From NCBI GenBank assembly GCA_025201765.1, contig MU623359.1:248001-312000 (forward strand): 64,000 nt of DNA, given 5' to 3'. The DNA comes from Daldinia sp. FL1419. Taxonomy: Eukaryota > Ascomycota > Sordariomycetes > Xylariales > Hypoxylaceae. This document shows, in pieces, positions 48,035 through 58,886 of the stretch. The first letter of the stretch is position 1. Each line of letters opens with the position of its first letter. Position numbers and translations under genes: made by a program. The notes below the pieces were generated by a model. It searched no databases. It saw only the letters and a program-made list of their open reading frames with translations, and was not told the origin of the DNA.

Positions 48035-49151
48035 TGTAATTGTAATTGGACATTACTCGAATTACGCGTTTGTGCTGTCTCGTTCAAGAAGTCGCAGAAT
48101 GGTTAGATAATGATTTTGCTCTAGGATGATGCGATCATTCGCGAACATGGCCTTGAGCGAACAGTTAGCTAAGGTTGTAGGTGGGTTATATAACGAAGTG
48201 GGGACATGCCTGGGTAAATCGAGTAGATTTAGGTGCCAGGGCACAGATAATATAAAATACACCTTGGTTGGCTGGTTGGCTGGTATATATAGCACCGGGG
48301 CGAGGGACCCTCGCAGGCCCCCCTAAGGGTGTGGGTTGTGCAGAGTTGTTTATTTATAATTCTACACGTAGTATCGTTTTCGATACGCCGCAAACAAAAC
48401 CTTAAAAAGTATACATGATGATGTTCCAGCCATTTCCGTTGGCTCCTCCAGGTAAGCTCGTGCCTGGTGCAATACTTGTTCGGGGTTTACTCATTAGGGT
48501 GCTGGTGTTTCGCTTTAGAAGCTGTTTAGTTTTACCTAAGCTTTTTGAAGCGTGGAGTATGTTTGAGACGTGGACGCCGTTCCATTACGGTACGATTGAC
48601 AGAATAATGTGTTGTGGGCGTTGTAGTCGCGCGGTCGCAATAACACGGTAGCGTTATTATTCAAAAGGGTACTAAGGGCATGCGTGCTATAATATCTCGG
48701 CTTGTTTCAGCCTTGAGTTTCTTGCAAATTTTACTTTGCAAATGTTTTGTAGGTACCTAGAGGCGCAAGAGAAACAAAATGTATATAACATATGGATAGT
48801 TATATCTGAGTAAGTTGAAGTGGTTTCCCACAAAGCCGAAGGGATTGACGTGTTAATATTTACCTAGTTGTCGATGATTTGGGAGACCTGTAATCCGATG
48901 TCGGATGCAAATAATAGCTACAAGGCGATAGATTTATTAGGCTGCCCATACCTGACCTCCTAAGAAGCAGCGAGGGCGCAGATAATCCTTTATATGGGTA
49001 CTACTCGATATACCCCTATATATCCTCTATACCCATGCAATAAGAGCCACCTTATCTAGCCCAAAGTATCACGGGGGTTTGGGAAGAGGATAAGATTCCC
49101 CTATATATCATTAGGCCTACTTAGTCGGGGCTACAATATCTCCAAAGTCTT
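48035..49151. other. Intergenic region upstream of RING gene
   Basis: 1.1 kb with no supportable gene. It carries the RING gene promoter and a GTAGGTACCTAGAGG motif near 48752. The ORFs in it are short and unconvincing. Confidence 0.5.
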
Positions 49152-49600
49152 TTATAAATGTATCCGGGGGTTAAAAAGCGAGTAGGGCCCGTCATGGGTT
49201 GATGTGAAAATATCATGTAGACGAAATTCTCCTTGCTGACCTATTCCAACTTGGCAAAGTTCACCTGGCACAGTTTCGGGATCATGATGCCGGGGGGTCT
49301 TGGTGGGCGCCGGACTTGACTCTGGGTATGCCATGGATTTCCCGGAACAGCCGCGGGAGCCGACGGAAAAAGGGGCGAAAGAGTTGCCTATCGTTTTCCT
49401 TACTACGATTGCTTCTTCCAAGCCCGTAGGAGATAACCAACGCTCTGGGTCTTCGTTATGATGAAGCGAGTAAGTATTAACACCGACCACGGTACTCTTA
49501 GGGACGACGTGGTTATCGGCTATAAAAGGGGCTTTGCCTTCTTCCTCCGGCGCCAAGTGCCTCTAGAGTGTCGCTACTAATGGCGGAGACAACTTGCATA
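49152..49600 (-). pseudogene. Decayed cytochrome P450, C-terminal piece
   Basis: The reading frame matches the C-terminal third of a fungal P450: HVVPKSTVVGVNTYSLHHNED, the heme loop FAPFSVGSRGCSG (FxxGxRxCxG intact) and the end DIFTSTHDGPYSLFNPR. Three signs of decay are visible. A TAG stop at 49557-49565 interrupts an otherwise continuous match (SPPLVATL, stop, RHLAPEEEG) where the family has Trp. About ten residues are missing between HHNED and PERWL. No I-helix or N-terminal exons are found upstream. The TGG-to-TAG change is a transition of the kind made by repeat-induced point mutation, but one site proves nothing. It adjoins a PKS relic on the other strand. Confidence 0.8.
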
Positions 49601-50018
49601 AATATGTTCATACGATAATTCCCCTGTATAAGCTGTTTTATGAGAAACTGATTCTCTTCGCTACAATATAGCCTTATAGAGATAACGTACCTCGTAAAGC
49701 AGTAGCAGAATCAAAGACGAGCCTGTTAGGCCTTACTCGGACCACGGGTCATATTATGAATCAACGTCAGCGGTCTTCCTGAGCAAGGGGGTGATATATC
49801 AAAATTAACAGGGGACTTATCTAACCATGTTTCTTATGAAGTTTCCATATCTGTATATGGAGGTTTTTTGCGAACAAAGACCCTGGATACTTTCGCAATG
49901 GATGAATGTGTCAGGGCTCTGGCCTGTGCTACATATAGAACAAAGGACTTGTTCTATACGTAGTTGCCCTTAGCAATAGTTGTAGATAGGTTTCTCGCGG
50001 AACAACCAAGTTGTTTCC

Positions 50019-50690
50019 TTGCTTCTTGGTCCGCCACGTGACAATGATACGGCGCTTGACTTTTTCTTAATGGCGTCCTCCGTCTCTGGGAGCGTTGGTA
50101 TTGCTACCGAAACCAAGTATTGTGTTTCGAACGGCTTCCTCGACGCATTCGCCCGCTGGAGCCGCGAGCAGGGCAAACTAGGTAGCTCGGTAGGGTTGGG
50201 TATGATATCGACGGTAGGCTACTTACGCGAGAGCCCTGACGCTGGAAACATATTGCTGCAGAATGGTATCTATCCACTCAATGAAGAGGAGTTCCTGAAA
50301 ATCGTCGATTTCGCCCTAGTATCCGGACAGCGACGTCAATCCAGAGGAAGCTCACATTCTTACTGGCCTAGAGTCGTTCGGATGCCAAAAACTAATGGCG
50401 AAAGGATTCGTTGTTAACAACCTCCCAATGCTAGACCCACGCTCAAGCCTTCTCGCCACGGCGATGGGGTCTCAAAAGGCTTTGAAGATATCAGAACACG
50501 ACGATAAGACGGGCTTGTCTACTAAAAGCTGTTTTCGAACCTGATCTTGTCATCATTGGATCAAATGGAGGATAGGCGTCCGAGTTTGGTACTTGGCTTT
50601 GGAAAACTTTCAAGATTGACATACCGTTCCTCGATCTTTCAAGACATCGTTATTGTCACTTGCGCATTCCGTGGAGATGAAATCAAAAGA
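50019..50690 (+). pseudogene. Decayed highly reducing polyketide synthase fragment (KR-ACP end)
   Basis: The first frame (to about 50330) matches the end of a reducing PKS ketoreductase: DFFLMASSVSGSVGIATE, NGFLDAFARWSREQG, SVGLGMISTVGYL and PLNEEEFLKIVDFAL. The match then moves to another frame (ILTGLESFG, LPMLDPRSSLLATAMG), showing a frameshift near 50335. Further down, EFGTWLWKTFKIDIPFLDL at about 50579-50640 matches the last helix of the acyl carrier domain, but an in-frame stop stands just before it and the phosphopantetheine Ser motif is lost. No ketosynthase or acyltransferase parts are in the window. It is non-functional as written. Confidence 0.85.
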
Positions 50691-50957
50691 GGAGGGGCAC
50701 GCCGGCGCGAGCTGAGGATAGCACATCGATCATTTTCGAGACACTTAGTTTCTGGTTTCATATATGAGCACAGAGGTATCTTTGAATATTTTCGGTTAGA
50801 AATTATTCATTTCTTGTATTGATAGGCACGGTAGCCGGTAATGCATCAATATGGCAAATCATTGCACATGAACTCCGCTAGTCTCATTATCATACAGGCG
50901 ACACTAAACAGTGTGCAGATATAACTTCAGGGCTATCCTTGTAATGCTGTGCTTGCT

Positions 50958-51375
50958 TTATAGATTTTCCTTCACCTTGCCCTCGGCTTCGTGAGCCGCG
51001 CCCTTCGCCTTGCCTTTTATTTCTTCAGCTTCGCCCTTCACTTGTCCACGGATCTCCTCGGCTGTGCCTTTTACTTTGCCCGTGTCTGCTTCGCTCTTGA
51101 CTTTTGATGCGAGGTTTGCTGTTGGAGGGTAGTTAGCTACTGAGCTAAACTAATAATGCTGATAAACGACTGTGTTAAGGATGCTTACCTCCCGCGTTGA
51201 TGCCGTCGACTAGCTTGTCCGAGACCTTGCGGTCAACCGTTTTTAACGTGTCCTTGGCAGTTTCTGTGACTGATTTTTGCGCTGCAATGCTTGTGCTGAA
51301 GTGTCGCGGGGCGGGAATGGTGGCGACTCTGGAAGTGACGGCCAGACGGCGAGCAGTAACTTCGAGGAACGACAT
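50958..51375 (-). CDS. Small LEA-like/CsbD-like protein, probably mitochondrial
   Basis: Two exons (51189..51375 and 50958..51118) give 115 aa. The first 30 residues (MSFLEVTARRLAVTSR and following, with RHFSTSIAAQ) look like a mitochondrial presequence with an RHFST-type cleavage region. The second exon is a highly charged Lys/Glu/Ala/Gly repeat: KVKGTAEEIRGQVKGEAEEIKGKAKGA in 11-residue-like steps. This resembles group 3 LEA and CsbD stress proteins, which form amphipathic helices on drying or stress. The GTAAGC donor and AACAG acceptor join in frame. The spliced protein is longer than the 66-aa first-exon ORF. Function is inferred from composition. Confidence 0.75.
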
Positions 51376-52603
51376 GATGATAATGACGATGATTTAGATG
51401 AGTATGTGTTGGAGTGGATTGATAGTTTTTGGTTGAGTGTAAGTATCTAGGAGTGTAGGTATATACGATATGGTAGGTAGAAAACTTATATGAGATTTAC
51501 GAATTGCTGTTTGGAGTGACTTATGATTTGAAAAGAAGCGGAATATATAATAATGTAATTAGGTGTAGGAGAAAGTATATAAGAGAATTGGTAAAGATGA
51601 TGATTGGTGATGTCATAATTATGTCTTTAGTCAAGGTCCCAACCATCCTCGACCAATTAGTCCAAATAAATTGCCAAAAAAGGAAATAGTGGGGTGTCCG
51701 GGTTTATCATATGCGTATTCGTACATAGTGTCTGAATAGGTAGGTACTCTGAGGTAAACTTCAGTGGGGAGTGACGTCTTGGATGGCCTTGTTTGTGTGT
51801 GTAAGGAGGTATCTACGTATTTACCTACCGCAACAATAAGTGCCTACCTACATTACAAAAGAATGTTAGAAAGTAGGTATTTACTAATATATAAATGTCA
51901 TTGAGCCACTTCGTCGTAAATGACGACATTGCGCATTGAGGCTCTTGATCGATTCATCTTAAAGGTACTTCTTGGATACACGTCCGTACCTCTCGGGTAC
52001 CTAGGTACCTCCTCTTCGTAGAGGCAGGGAGGACTGCCAAGACCGTCAGAATTATTAGCATTTCAACACTTCAAACGGATTATCACCAACTCTTTTCTTT
52101 GAAAGAAAGAAAAAGAAAAGAAAATTTACTAACTTCTTGTTTTGCTATTCCACTTCTTCACCCAATTCATTCTTAAACTATTACTCGGAGATCCCTCTTT
52201 ATATTTTCTAATCAATCTTTTTGAATTAACGTCTAGCTCCTCTGATTTCTTAATCAATTGTGCTTCATGCTTTATAGGTAAAATACACAATATAATAACA
52301 TCACAATTATGTTCTCAAAGACTACTTTTACTGTAGCCTATCAATATCTTTGATAAAAATAGCGACCCTTGGTAGAAAAATAACCCCGTTATTCATCCTC
52401 TGGAATATAATATAACAAATGCTACCGCAAATGGCGGCTCCTATTGGGTAATAAACGTGTATAACAACATACCTATAGCCTTGGGGTGCCGTACCAACTT
52501 CACTAACGATAGGCCTCGATTTCGGTTTGATAGTTTTGATATACTGATTTTGAAAGTATCAGCCGAGTTAATTTTCATTGCTTTTATATTTTAGGGGAGC
52601 ATC
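51376..52603. other. Divergent intergenic region
   Basis: 1.2 kb between the LEA-like gene and the atypical kinase, both transcribed away from it. It has a GGGTACCTAGGTACCTCC palindromic repeat near 51998-52014 and AT-rich DNA nearest the kinase. No gene seen. Confidence 0.5.
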
Positions 52604-55066
52604 ATGGCTGACGACGGGCAACCGAAAAACTATCCCGAGCGTGTCCAGTTGCAGAACTATCAATTCGGAAAGTATCGAAAAGATGGCTGGACAACTCGGT
52701 GGGATAGAGATATGATTAGACAAATGCGGCCGCACTGGGAACGCTTCCGAGTGCCTGCACTTGCCCCGCCTGCTGTCTTTGACGGTGATGGGCATCATAT
52801 GCCCTGGATCCCTCGACTATATGCTGGAGGTGGGAATAACCCACACAAACAAGAGACGGACGTAGACGATCCAAAACACGGAAGCGACCCGTACATCAAT
52901 AGCGTAAAGGATAGGCTAGCAGGAGCTAAGATTTATTTTAGCAGCAACGCCTTCCGTTACCAGAAGACCCTGGGTCATGGAGGCTGTAAGTAACCCTTTA
53001 AGATCCGAGCCTGGCTCACTTCACCGTATTGAGTCGATCTTTTACTAACTAGATCATAATTGAAGTGGGTTTAGCACTTCACTACAGGTACGAGGGGCAA
53101 GGAGATCACAGGGATGTCGTCTTGAAAGTGCCACTCAGAAACTGGGAGGCAGACGATTTCCGGGAGGAGGGAAATCATATGGAGGTACGATACACTAATG
53201 CTAATTCCAACTCAGAGATCGCTCACAGTATTCTAGATGTTGAGGGGAGCGGCGCATGCGGTCCAGTCCATAGATCCGAAAGACATCCGACGAAGAGAAC
53301 TATTGCCATATTATCGTTATCCACAAGCAGACGACTCTTCCTCAGAAGAAGAATCCAGCGGCGATGAAAGTGTAGCCGGGCCAACTCGCCCCGCAAAGCG
53401 TCCCCGGATTCCGATGAATTCCGCGCAGATTGAAGAAAGACGGCAAAGAATTAGGGACCACCAAAGAGCGTGGGGGGACCGCAGAACTAGGGAAGGAAAC
53501 ACTAGGAGGAGGAGAGACTACCTACTCCTCGAATACCTCGAGGGAGGAGATCTCCGGGGCCTTATTAAAAGACTAACGCAGGCAGCTCCAGGACGTGGAA
53601 CGGGAGTTACAAAAATCCCTAATAGGATACTTGTATGTATCATTGAGAATCCCTTCCCGCCCCCCCTTTTCCAACTTTATTTCTTCATGAGTACTTGTCG
53701 CTAATTCTTCTCCATGTAGTGGATGATATGGCTTTGCCGTAAGTTAAGTCGCCTTCTAAGTTGATCTTTTAACTTCTAACAGGTTTAGTTGTGCGAGCTT
53801 GTGTCGGGATGAAATACCCTCCACGGAAATTCCACCCCGAACGGTTTCAGAGAAAAGATTTGATCGAGAATGCTCCCCCGGCCACTAAAAGATGGAGAGC
53901 GAAGAATATAGTCCACTTCGATATCGACCCAACGAATAGTAGGTACTCCCTCAAAATTTATGGGATATTGACTCACCATTTCTTAGTTCTCATTGGAAAC
54001 GTTGAGCGACCTCCTGAAGATCCCGATACCGAGGCTCCCGATACCGAAGCCACCGAGACTTCTTCCAAAGGGAAAGAAAAGGCACGAGGTAAAACGTTTA
54101 AGCTAACCATGACCTACCTATCTGGATTAATGCGGACTATGGATATCACTAGCAAACCGTGGAAGAAGACGAAAACCGAAAACCGCAAGAGAAAGTTTGA
54201 TGAATATCAAAGCGATAGAGCAGAAGGCGAGCATGTATTATTCCCAAGAATAAAGGTGTGTTAGCCGCATCCCAATATTGCAGCGCTTTTGCTAACAATT
54301 CTTGATCTTTAGCTCGGCGACTTTGGATTAACGGAGGTTATAAAACCATATAAGACTAAGTTCGTGGTATCCATCTACCTAAATAGTAACGTTGCTAACG
54401 GAGATATAGTCAATATTATCAGAGGAGGCGAACGATGGGCAAGGAAGGTTATTTGGCGCCTGTGAGTTGTTTTAGTCTTTACTCCCGCCCTCACAGTCCC
54501 TCCTGGCCCACGAGCTAACATGAATTTCGCCTATAGGAACAGTTTGCAGCGGTCTGGGATAAAATCCCCCCCAACCCATATGGTTTCGAGATAGGAGTGG
54601 ATCCAATAACAGGGTCCTATAGCTCAGCGACAAATATATGGGGTATAGCATTAGTAAGTTCCCCTTCATATATCCAAAGTTTCTCTGGCTAATTGTTCGC
54701 AAGACAATGTGGATCATCATAACCCAAAAAGCTGTACCTCAACCACCTCAACCTCAAATCCCACCCGGGTCGGGTATAACCAGAGGGGGTTCCTTACTAG
54801 GCAGCATCGACGCCGCGGTTAGGAATCTACACCCAGATCACCCGGTCTCTTACTGCCCTTTGTTAATGGACGGGCAGTTCAATCACGTCGACGTTGATCT
54901 CCGGAAGACTATATACGAATGCATGTACCACAACCCTCTCCACCGCCCGACAGTCGAGGCACTGCTGATACAGGCACGAGAAGGGATTAAGAAACAATTC
55001 GCCGGCGAGACGGACGAGGCCGTCAACGCATGGGTAAATAAATTCATTTTCAGTGCCGATACCTAA
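52604..55066 (+). CDS. Atypical fungal protein kinase with HFDIDPTN catalytic loop
   Basis: Ten exons (52604..52985, 53066..53184, 53237..53632, 53720..53738, 53783..53938, 53987..54255, 54313..54359, 54410..54461, 54537..54653, 54704..55066) give 639 aa with every join in frame. Kinase elements in order: glycine loop LGHGGLG near residue 125, VVLKVPL lysine near 145, hinge YLLLEYLEGGDL, catalytic loop HFDIDPTN near 350, GDFGLTEV near 450, and YLAPEQF near 480. HRD is HFD, and the Lys of the usual HRDxKxxN is Asp. Two charged low-complexity inserts, one Ser/Glu- then Arg-rich (about 190-260) and one after the catalytic loop (about 360-445), interrupt the domain. HFD-type loops occur in lineage-specific Pezizomycotina kinase-like families. 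Activity and substrate are unknown. Confidence 0.85.
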
Positions 55067-57073
55067 GAATCTAGCTCAACTATGTAGAAAACGACATGCA
55101 AACAGCATGATAGGCCTGGAAAGCACAGAGAGCTGAAACACATGAATCCTAATGTCTCGTATATTATTATTACGAAGGATTCAGAGTATCCATTGGGTTA
55201 GGTACCTGATATAGTCGTATTATTCAATAGTTATCAGTTGTGTAAAGGGAACGTATATTAAGGGGATTTACCTACCGGATGCCTCGTGTTGATCTCCGAT
55301 GCCACTCCAGACAGCGGACGAACCACAATAGAATGCTGTTTTTAAGGTCTGCGCAGTCGTAATTATTAGATGTGCGGTCGTGTAGAATCACAAAGTGAGA
55401 TAGGAAGAAGTAATTGCATTCATAAAGCATACACAAGCCAACAATAGCATAGGTATAAGATGACTGGTTCGGTAGGCTGGTAGGTATGTTTTGACCAAGT
55501 TGACGGTTGACACGCTTGGATTTAAGTGCGCCGAGCAAACATCGTACTTGCCCCTCACCAACCTCGTCGTCTCTACTGCATCCGTACCCGTACCTACCTA
55601 GGTACGTATTTCCAAACAACCCGCAGGAAACTTAAATAGCCCAATTACCAACCCCTCCATTAAGTACGGACCAGTCCACTGCCCAATGAGGCCGTGGTGC
55701 AGTGGTTCAGGGATGACGTATCAGATAAAATTGCGTTTATTCGGGTTTTTCGGGGGCGTTTCCGGGTTCGAGTCGGGCGCAAGGCGGAAAGATTAGGCCT
55801 TCTTTTCAATGCCATATAAGCGCTGCGGCTTGAGGTCAAGGGGCCCTGCTTTTTTGCCCTTTTATTTTGTTTTATTTTTTATTTTTTTTTACTTGTTATT
55901 AATTTTATTTTTTAAAAACCATTCATCCTTACGTTGGAGAATGTTGATGTCGTAGGTAATTCGCATTAATACATACCCTGCTATGTGCTATGTTTTTACA
56001 ATTTGTTAGAAGCGATCTGCAAAAAAACAAAAACCAAAAACAACCAACGTCTTATTATTATCTATTTCAAAGAAGTGATGCCACTGGCGAGTTTTATTTA
56101 GCAAGATCTTCGAGATGGAAAATCATCCGTTCTTCAGCTGGCGTCTGTGCTCGGGAATGGGGGCGAATCCATGTTTCTAAAAGCGCGGGGGTTCCGAAGG
56201 GATGGGATGTGTGGCTTCATCCTCTTCTCATCCTAATGTCACCTTTTGACGTTTATCGATATCATTGTTCAGCTAAAAACAGCACATATTTGTAAAAGGC
56301 ATCCTCAAGGGCATGCTTAGACGGCAGAAAAGTCGAGAAGTATGAAGTCTTACTGCCTAGGTTAGACGTCTCTTATTTAACGCGTCTCGATGATTTAATA
56401 AGAACACCGACGTTCATCCTCTCTTCATCTCCCTCCTTACATCGAGTATAGTTCAATCGTGCCTTGTCATAATAATGCGGTGCGACATATATGTCAAAAT
56501 AATCTAGCCGTTTTGATGACCGCCTGGTGTTTGTCTGATCTGGATAGATTCGCTGGGTTAGGTGCCAAGGTATCAATCAGAGCTCGGTCAGCGCCTGTGT
56601 CGGCGTTGCTAGGTATATGAGTATGACATTCCGTCAAGCTTAGGTGATTCTTCGCATGGCGCCAGTATGATCAGCACTAGTTACGAGAACCGAATGATTG
56701 ATGGCTGTCTACTGGAGGCTGATGCAAGGCACTCAGCTAGCAGCGGGAACGATCTACAACGTGCCGATCGTAGCTAGGAATATGATCCTCGGAGGATTAT
56801 GCGAAAGCTATCTGCATGTGCAACGCGGACGGGAACGCTTTTGGGATACCCTCTGGTAATATCTTCTGTCTTTCGGGGCGTTAGGGTGGTTGAAGGAGAT
56901 GACTCGTAGCCGGGCCTCCAGAAGCTCGGTATGGAGTTCTATTATTTAAGGGTCGTCCTATTCCCTTCGGGAAGTGAGATTTTGTAAAATCACAACAGTA
57001 AATGCTTTCAGCGGACTCAGTTTGGCTTACTTTACACTCTGTACTCCACGAGCTATCAACTATAACAGTCGAC
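55067..57073. other. Intergenic region with a tRNA-like element
   Basis: 2 kb containing a possible polymerase-III-type element (55688-55890), an A/T-rich tract (55858-55918) and a CGTACCTACCTAGGTACGTA palindrome near 55588-55606. I see no supportable protein gene. Confidence 0.5.
55688..55890 (+). other. tRNA-derived SINE-like or degenerate tRNA element
   Basis: TGGTGCAGTGG at 55695-55705 matches the polymerase III A box perfectly, and GGTTCGAGTC at 55765-55774 matches the B box. The head GGCCGTGGTGCAGTGGTTCAG looks like a tRNA 5' half. The T stem is mispaired and no matching 3' acceptor arm follows, so it is not a working tRNA. About 80 bp of unrelated sequence then leads into a T-rich tract (from about 55847) that would end polymerase III transcription. 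This is the layout of a SINE; a decayed tRNA is the alternative. Confidence 0.4.
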
Positions 57074-57582
57074 ATGAAGACCTCTACGTCCTTGTTCTCC
57101 GTTATCATAGGCATCTGCTTAGCAGGTGTCCAGGCCGAACTACCTTACAACATGCCAGAGTGGCGTACGCAGCCCTAAGGCGTCCACGGCGTTAATGATT
57201 AAAAGCTAATATGAACGTGTAGGGAGAGGGGCCAGTCTTCCAATTATCCCATCAGAGCACCCAACCTGGCAATACCCTCACCACCGACCTACTGGTGAAC
57301 CACACTACCCTCATCCGACCAGCATTCGTCTGCCCGGCCACCACAGGCCGCACCCCACTGGGAACCCCCAACCAACTGGAGGTGTCAACCCTCACCAACC
57401 TTGCAGAACTTCTGCAGACTGCGCGTATCTCTCCTGTACGCAGCAGATACCTCCAAAGGAGCCCACATGCGTTCAGAACCGCTTTGCAAAGTGAGTCAAT
57501 CAACAACCTGCTTTCGCCGATGTTAACAAGCTAACCAATCCTAATTAGACTCTGCTCATGCACGATCCCAGGGGAGGAATAG
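57074..57582 (+). CDS. Small secreted protein, His/Pro-rich with six-Cys C-terminal module
   Basis: Three exons, each too short to stand out alone (57074..57164, 57223..57490, 57549..57582), join to 130 aa. Donors are GTACGC and GTGAGT; acceptors GTGTAG and AATTAG; branch-like GCTAAT and GCTAAC stand upstream of each acceptor. The N-terminus MKTSTSLFSVIIGICLAGVQA is a clear signal peptide, with cleavage likely after VQA. The mature protein has a linker with nine His and many Pro (YPHHRPTGEPHYPHP). A C-terminal Cys module follows with spacing C-x5-C-x4-C-x10-C-x8-C-x-C (CRTSADCAYLSC ... LCSC). Such short Cys modules occur in fungal small secreted proteins. Role unknown; effector or metal binding are guesses. 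Confidence 0.75.
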
Positions 57583-58886
57583 GCGGTGATATCAAATGAA
57601 GTGGCGGTTCCCCCCTCCCCCCTACGTTCTCCTTGAAAGCTCTCGTTTCTAGTTCTGATTCGACGCTGCGCGATTGTGTTTTTTCCATTCGGCATCGATA
57701 GCTACTTGTCCTTAGCCTATCGTACTAATAAAAAAGCTTTGCTACGAGTTATTAGACGTATCGATCGTTATTAAGTGAACACGGCGATGGAATATTAAGG
57801 CTAACCTGTCTGAGCTGTCTCGTGATTCTAGACTTGCTAAGCATGGCACCGCGTGTCTCGAGGCCAATATGTTTTATCATTTAAGCGATGTCGATGATAG
57901 ACAACTAAGCTGGCCCGAGGTTGTTTAGCCGCGCGTAAGCGTTGGTGTTGATTTATTTGGAATCACCCCATGCGCTTAAACGCGATGTGCTTGGCGTCTA
58001 GTCGCGCTTCAGTCTCATCGTCGTATTAAGCGCATTCATAGGTGGTAAAGTTTTGTTGGGGGTAGTAGGTAGTCCGAGTGAGGGATATCTACGTCGATTC
58101 ATCATCGATATAAAGCAAGGGACCAAATCCATTGATGTGAGATTACTCGATGCTGTATCTCTCCGTCCCATCCAGTCACATGTCTGGATCCCACATTAGG
58201 TCCACGATATCGCAAGAGCTTCCCGTTCTTGCATTTGCAATCCCCTATTCCTATTGGACTTGAGGTTTTATCTCTAGTGATGACTTCTTATAAACCAGTA
58301 AAGATGACTACGCATATTTCCTCGCCAAGCTCGACGTAGAGTTACGCCTAGGCTTAGGTTTACTCGCCATTCCAATCTTTGGTTCATATTCAGGATAGTC
58401 ATCGTATATTGACGTGCGTGATTGGCTCATCCCCATGGGGTATCGGAGGCTATGATGGACTGAGCCCACCCTGCTCCGGTTAATATCCATCTTGATATAT
58501 TCGGAAGTACTTGGGTAAGTATACCAAGGTCATTCTCGGCAGTTAGAAATCGTGCTGAACTACCCCTGAGGTACTAACATCTATTTCTCCTTTTCATAGA
58601 GCAGTACTGAGCCGATAACTGGTTTTATCTTATTCTGGGCGACTAGAATGTCTAATACAATCAAGGTCCAAGTCACATGGGGTCACCACACTATGTTGTC
58701 TCTATTGTTCTAATATTATTCGACTTACTGGGATGCTTAACCGGGAAATATTGCAGGGCTGCGACCTAATGATGGATAAAAATACTGAGCTTGCCGTGGC
58801 TCTCTAGTCTTAGTTTTCCTTCACGCTTGCTGCTCTCAATTCATACGACGATCGTCGGATAGCTGACCTGAAGTTTAGTTAAGGAA
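57583..58886. other. Intergenic region upstream of DUF1996 gene
   Basis: 1.3 kb with no gene I can support. It should contain the DUF1996 promoter. A 60-codon minus-strand ORF (58308-58490) is protein-like in composition but matches nothing that I know. Confidence 0.5.

Noticed and set aside
58308..58490. 60-codon minus-strand ORF rich in Ser/Tyr/Pro
   Set aside because: Protein-like composition but no family, and no convincing splice partners on either side.
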